Shown piece by piece: positions 60,125 through 64,000 of a stretch of DNA of 64,000 nucleotides (position 1 is the first letter of the stretch; every line of letters begins with the position of its first letter). This DNA comes from Halieaceae bacterium (GTDB lineage: Bacteria; Pseudomonadota; Gammaproteobacteria; Pseudomonadales; Halieaceae). The position numbers were made by a program, and so were the translations under genes. The notes beneath the pieces were generated by a model. It worked only from the letters and a program-made list of their open reading frames with translations, searched no databases and was not told where the DNA came from. The stretch lies in the NCBI GenBank assembly GCA_028280635.1, contig JANQLM010000063.1:124001-188000 (forward strand), written 5' to 3'.

Positions 60125-61956
60125 CAGCCCGCGGCCCTCCAGACAATGCCCAGCAGCACCACGGCACCGGCCGCCATCACCGTGGCGTACTGTCGCAGCC
60201 GGCCGGTCTGGGTGGCGCTGAACGCCGTGTTCAATACCCGGCATAGGCTGACCACGGCAGCGTAAAGGCGGTCCACGGGCTCACTCTTCAACAATGTGGC
60301 CAGGCCCAGGAAGGGTTTGACCCACAGCCATTCATAGAGCGTGTCTACCCGCCAACCATGGTGCCAGAAGCGGTAAGCCGCCTGGCCAGGGGTTGACGAC
60401 ACCAGCCCGTCGGCCTTGAACTGGCGTCCGAGGAATAGCGCGTAAGCCAGCGCCACCCCCAGTAGCGGTAGGCCAATCGACACCGCTTCGACCCACAGTG
60501 GCGGATGTCCGTCCCCCGTTACCGGGAACACCGCCTGCACCGGAATACCTATCCAGCCGCCTGCAAAGGCAAACACGCACAGCACCGCCAGCGGCATCGC
60601 CATAGCCGCGCCCGGTTGCCGGTCGGGCAGGGTGTTGGCGCGTCCGAAGAAGACCACGAACACCAGCCGGAAACTGTAGAGGGCCGTCAGGAAGGCACCC
60701 AGTATCGCGCCCAGCCACAGCCAGCGGCCAAAGCCCGGGGCATCAAAGGCAGCCAGTACGATCAGGTCCTTGCTGAAGAAGCCCGATGTCAATGGCAGCG
60801 CCGCCAGCGCGGCGGCACCGATCAGGAAGCTCAGGAACACCATCGGCAGGCGACTGCGCAGGCCGCCCATGTTCCGTATGTCGTGCTCGTGGTGCAGGCA
60901 GTGGATAATGGCGCCGGCGGCCAGGAACAGCAGCGCCTTGAAGAAGGCATGGGTCATCAGATGGAACACACTGGCCGCCCAGGCTCCTACTCCCAGGCCC
61001 AGGAACATGTAACCAATCTGGCTGATGGTCGACCAGGCCAGTATGCGCTTGATGTCGTTTTGGCACAGGGCGGTGAAGGCCGCCAGCAGCAGGGTGAGCA
61101 CGCCGATCACTGCCACCGCCGCCAGTGTCGGCGGCGCCAGTAGGAACAGCTCATGGGTACGGGCGATGAGATAGACCCCAGCGGTGACCATGGTGGCGGC
61201 GTGGATCAGGGCGCTGACCGGTGTCGGGCCCGCCATGGCATCGGGCAGCCAGGTATGCAACGGAAGCTGCGCTGACTTGCCGACCGCGCCCCCCAGCAAC
61301 AGGGCCGTGGCCAGCACCGCGGTGGGATTACCTATCTCCCAGCGTTCACCGGCGGCGGCGCCCAGGGCCTGGATGTCCAGGGTGCCAAACTCGGTAAACA
61401 GCAGGAACAGGCCCAGGGCCATGGCGGCGTCCCCGACCCGGGTGACGACAAAGGCCTTGCGCGCCGCGGCGCCATTGGCGGCGTCGAAATGCCAGAAACC
61501 TATCAGCAGGTAGGAGCAGGCCCCCACGCCCTCCCAGCCGAAGTACAGCAGCAACAGGTTGTCCGCCATGACCAGGACGAGCATGGCGGTGACAAACAGG
61601 TTGAGGTAGGCGAAGTAACGGGCGTAGCTGTCATCCCCGGCCATGAACTCGGCGGAGTACAGGTGAATGAGGAAGCCGACACCGGTAATCACCGACAGCA
61701 TCACCAGGGTCAGGCCGTCGACATAGAAACTCACACCGGCGGATAGTTCGCCAACCTGCATCCAGGTCCACAGTTCACGCTGCAGGGGCTGGCCCTGCCA
61801 CTGCAGCACGGTGAGCAGCACGCAGACAGCGGACGCCCCCACCGAGCCTACGCCCAGCAGCGCGACCCAGCGCGGCCCGAGCATGCGGCCGCAAAAAATC
61901 AACAGCGTGGCGCTGGCCAGGGGCAGGGCGGGAATCAGCCAGAGCAGCTCGGTCAT
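60124..61956 (-). CDS. nuoL: NADH-quinone oxidoreductase subunit L
   Basis: A 610-residue subunit, the largest antiporter-like part of complex I, with the long lateral helix at the C-terminus. LLYFGWEGVGACSYLLIGFW and LHTWLPDAMAGPTPVSALIHAATMVTAG are typical. ATG 61956 is chosen because it follows the nuoK stop by one base; the frame start at 61980 overlaps nuoK. Confidence 0.96.
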   Translation of the reverse strand: MTELLWLIPALPLASATLLIFCGRMLGPRWVALLGVGSVGASAVCVLLTVLQWQGQPLQRELWTWMQVGELSAGVSFYVDGLTLVMLSVITGVGFLIHLYSAEFMAGDDSYARYFAYLNLFVTAMLVLVMADNLLLLYFGWEGVGACSYLLIGFWHFDAANGAAARKAFVVTRVGDAAMALGLFLLFTEFGTLDIQALGAAAGERWEIGNPTAVLATALLLGGAVGKSAQLPLHTWLPDAMAGPTPVSALIHAATMVTAGVYLIARTHELFLLAPPTLAAVAVIGVLTLLLAAFTALCQNDIKRILAWSTISQIGYMFLGLGVGAWAASVFHLMTHAFFKALLFLAAGAIIHCLHHEHDIRNMGGLRSRLPMVFLSFLIGAAALAALPLTSGFFSKDLIVLAAFDAPGFGRWLWLGAILGAFLTALYSFRLVFVVFFGRANTLPDRQPGAAMAMPLAVLCVFAFAGGWIGIPVQAVFPVTGDGHPPLWVEAVSIGLPLLGVALAYALFLGRQFKADGLVSSTPGQAAYRFWHHGWRVDTLYEWLWVKPFLGLATLLKSEPVDRLYAAVVSLCRVLNTAFSATQTGRLRQYATVMAAGAVVLLGIVWRAAG

Positions 61957-61957
61957 G

Positions 61958-62272
61958 TCAGCCTCGCAGGCGAATCGCATCGTCGACGTCGAGGGTCTGG
62001 AAGCGGCGCTGGATTTGCAGCACCAGGCCCAGGCCCACCGAGACTTCTGCGGCGGCCACGGTCAGTATCAGCATGATCACCACCTGGCCGTCGGGCTGGC
62101 CCCAGTGCGCACCGGCGGCGACAAAGGCCAGCGCCGCCGCGTTGAGCATGACCTCCAGGGACATCAGCACGAACAGGATGTTACGCCGCACCATCAGGCC
62201 GGTAAGGCCCAGCGCAAACAGCAGTGAGGCCAGCCCCAGCACGTGTTCCAGCGGTACCTGCAGGCCGTCCAC
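61958..62272 (-). CDS. nuoK: NADH-quinone oxidoreductase subunit K
   Basis: A 104-residue, three-helix subunit of complex I. The two conserved membrane glutamates fall in [10 protein letters not shown] and [15 protein letters not shown] start at 62272 overlaps the TAG stop of nuoJ by one base, which fixes the start. The length is usual for NuoK. Confidence 0.94.
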   Translation of the reverse strand: MDGLQVPLEHVLGLASLLFALGLTGLMVRRNILFVLMSLEVMLNAAALAFVAAGAHWGQPDGQVVIMLILTVAAAEVSVGLGLVLQIQRRFQTLDVDDAIRLRG

Positions 62273-62787
62273 TAGCGCGGGCCCCCGCGGTCCCGGGCCA
62301 GAAAGCTGCGGCCCACGTGATAGGCGCCCACCAGGCCGGCCAGCAGCAACATCGAGGCCAGCTCCACGGCCAGAACATAGGGGCCAAACAGGGTCAGCCC
62401 CACCGCCTTCGGCTCTACCGTCACGCCGGAGGTGGTGCCGTCCATGCTGCCCTGCAGGATCAGCAGCTCCGCCAGCAGCACTAGCGCGAACAGCCCGGGC
62501 AGCAGCCAACTCGACGGTTTCAGCCACTCCCGCTCCCGGGCCTGTCCTGCCTCCCCCAGGTTCAGCATCATGATGACGAACACGAACAACACCATGATGG
62601 CGCCGGCATAGATCACCACCTCGAGGGCCGCGGCGAAGGGGGCGCCCATGATGAAAAAGATCACCGCCACCGACAGCAGTGACATGATCAGGTAGATCAG
62701 GGCGTGGGCGGCGTTGGTGCGGCTCAGGGCGATCACCGTGGACAGCACGGCGATCGCGGCGGCGACGTAGAACAGGGACAGTATCAT
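62272..62787 (-). CDS. nuoJ: NADH-quinone oxidoreductase subunit J
   Basis: A 171-residue membrane subunit of complex I, with about five helices and the conserved [20 protein letters not shown] segment that includes the pi-bulge helix. It lies between nuoI and nuoK and overlaps nuoK by one base. Confidence 0.94.
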   Translation of the reverse strand: MILSLFYVAAAIAVLSTVIALSRTNAAHALIYLIMSLLSVAVIFFIMGAPFAAALEVVIYAGAIMVLFVFVIMMLNLGEAGQAREREWLKPSSWLLPGLFALVLLAELLILQGSMDGTTSGVTVEPKAVGLTLFGPYVLAVELASMLLLAGLVGAYHVGRSFLARDRGGPR

Positions 62788-62803
62788 CCGTTGCTCCTCG
62801 CGC

Positions 62804-63331
62804 TCATGGCAGCAGGCTCTTGACGTCCACCGGCGGTTCCTCGTCCAGGGCTTCGCCCTTGTCCTTGCCGAAGATCTGCAAGCCCGACACCCGGTAAAAG
62901 TTGTAGTCGTGGTATTTGCCGGTGCCGTCGATCAGCAGGTGCTCTTTTTCATAGACCATGCTCTGCCGGTCGTATTCACACATCTCAAAGTCCGGGGTGA
63001 GCTGGATGGCGGCGGTGGGGCAGGCCTCTTCACACATGCCGCACATGATGCAGCGCGAGAAGTTGATGCGGAAAAACTCCGGGTACCAGCGGCCGTCTTC
63101 ACGCACGCCCTGTTGCAGGGCGATGCAGTCCACCGGGCAGGCCACCGCGCACAGGTTGCAGGCCACACAGCGCTCGTCACCGTCCGGGTCGCGGGTCAGC
63201 ACGATGCGGCCCCGGTAGCGCGGCGCCAGGTAGGGTTTCTGTTCCGGATACTCCACGGTTTCCGCGCGGGTAAAGGTATGGCGCAGGACCGTGCCGAGGG
63301 TGCGCAGTTGACTGAGCAGTGAACCCAACAT
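62804..63331 (-). CDS. nuoI: NADH-quinone oxidoreductase subunit I
   Basis: A 175-residue peripheral subunit that carries two 4Fe-4S clusters (N6a and N6b) in the arm leading to quinone. The cluster motifs are [15 protein letters not shown] and [15 protein letters not shown] 63331 follows the nuoH stop by 2 nt; the frame is open further into nuoH but that part is not conserved. Confidence 0.95.
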   Translation of the reverse strand: MLGSLLSQLRTLGTVLRHTFTRAETVEYPEQKPYLAPRYRGRIVLTRDPDGDERCVACNLCAVACPVDCIALQQGVREDGRWYPEFFRINFSRCIMCGMCEEACPTAAIQLTPDFEMCEYDRQSMVYEKEHLLIDGTGKYHDYNFYRVSGLQIFGKDKGEALDEEPPVDVKSLLP

Positions 63332-63333
63332 CC

Positions 63334-63999
63334 TCAGCCCTCCATCCACAGGGCCACGGCCCCGGTGGCCGCCAGGTTCACCAGGGTCAGCGGCAGCATC
63401 ACTTTCCAGCCGAGGGACATGAGCTGGTCGTAGCGCGGGCGCGGGATGGCTGCCCGCAGCAGGATAAAGAACAGGATGATGATGCCGGTCTTCAACAGGA
63501 ACCAGGCCAGCGGCGGCAGGAAGTCCGGGCCCAGCCAACCGCCGAAGAACAGCGCCGTCATCATACAGGAAATAAGGATCAGCCCCAGGTACTCACCGAG
63601 CATGAACATGGCGAACTTCATGCCGCCGTACTCGGTGTGAAAGCCCGCGGTCAGCTCGTGTTCCGCCTCGGGCAGGTCGAAGGGCAACCGGTGGCTCTCG
63701 GCGATGCCGGCGATCAGGAACACGTAGAGGCCGAGGAACTGGTGTACGCAGAACCACATGCCTTCCTGGGCGCGAACGATGTCCTGCAGGCTGAAGCTGC
63801 CTGCCAGCATCACCACACCCATCAGCGACAGGCCCATGAACACCTCGTAGCTGATCATCTGTGCGGCGGAGCGCAGGCCGCCGAGCAGGGCGTACTTGTT
63901 GTTGGAGGCCAGTCCGCCCAGCAGCACGCTGTAAACCGCCAGCGAGGTCATGCCGAGAAAGAACAGCAGGCCGATATTCATATCCAGCAGATGCATGTC
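63334..63999 (-). CDS. nuoH: NADH-quinone oxidoreductase subunit H, C-terminal part (cut by window edge)
   Basis: The last 221 codons of NuoH, the membrane subunit that forms the quinone chamber. Conserved stretches include [25 protein letters not shown] and [30 protein letters not shown]. About the first 100 residues of a normal NuoH lie outside the window. It is the most upstream nuo gene visible, so nuoA-G are expected beyond 64000. Confidence 0.95.
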   Translation of the reverse strand, partial: DMHLLDMNIGLLFFLGMTSLAVYSVLLGGLASNNKYALLGGLRSAAQMISYEVFMGLSLMGVVMLAGSFSLQDIVRAQEGMWFCVHQFLGLYVFLIAGIAESHRLPFDLPEAEHELTAGFHTEYGGMKFAMFMLGEYLGLILISCMMTALFFGGWLGPDFLPPLAWFLLKTGIIILFFILLRAAIPRPRYDQLMSLGWKVMLPLTLVNLAATGAVALWMEG

Positions 64000-64000
64000 G

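Overview
The window is a GC-rich, gene-dense stretch of chromosome from a gammaproteobacterium. Gene orders such as mrcA divergent from pilMNOPQ-aroK-aroB, followed by gltBD and hemE, together with the protein sequences, point to the Pseudomonas/Cellvibrionales side of the class. A marine Halieaceae-type heterotroph is my best guess, but this is inference from gene order and protein style and no search was run. No prophage, insertion sequence, CRISPR array or rRNA operon is visible. One tRNA is present, tRNA-Pro(CGG).

Layout. 1-17 kb is housekeeping: the end of malic enzyme, penicillin-binding protein 1A facing left, then type IV pilus assembly genes pilMNOPQ, aroK, aroB, gltB, gltD and hemE facing right. 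damX, often found between aroB and gltB, is not there. 17-24 kb faces mostly left: cysE, a TrmB-like methyltransferase, the kinase srkA, molybdate transporter modABC and comF, with one divergent acyltransferase. 24-26 kb carries an acyl-CoA dehydrogenase, a small DUF3094 protein, a 23-bp tandem repeat and tRNA-Pro. A duplicated piece of the tRNA 3' end lies just downstream. 26-30.5 kb holds an arsR/arsI-like arsenic pair with two operator-like palindromes, then a TetR regulator and a divergent puuB/puuA pair for polyamine use. 30.5-37.5 kb is less ordinary: an amidohydrolase lipoprotein coupled to an unknown membrane protein, a LysR regulator with two CRP-type boxes in front of it, a small PA3496-like protein and a class III adenylate cyclase. 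The cyclase overlaps tail-to-tail with a second shikimate-kinase-like gene. 37.5-46.7 kb has gcvT, a MoxR/DUF58/DUF4381/Bat (von Willebrand) set facing left, and the protease sppA.

46.7-51 kb is the most distinctive segment: glucuronate isomerase (uxaC), mannonate dehydratase (manD) and a heparanase-like GH79 glycosidase. Together they suggest release and breakdown of glucuronic acid from glucuronides. 51-57 kb includes a membrane protein, a persulfide-dioxygenase-type hydrolase coupled to a SulP transporter, an esterase with a C-terminal helical part, a membrane-anchored MDR oxidoreductase and a CBS protein. 57.2-64 kb is the distal end of a complex I operon, nuoH(partial)-I-J-K-L-M-N, facing left.

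Regulation visible in the sequence: two tandem TGTGA-N6-TCACA-type boxes before the LysR gene, about 1.7 kb from an adenylate cyclase; an arsR promoter whose predicted transcript begins at or within a base or two of the start codon; and several unassigned palindromes. Starts were adjusted where a Shine-Dalgarno sequence, a stop/start overlap or family alignment favoured an internal codon.
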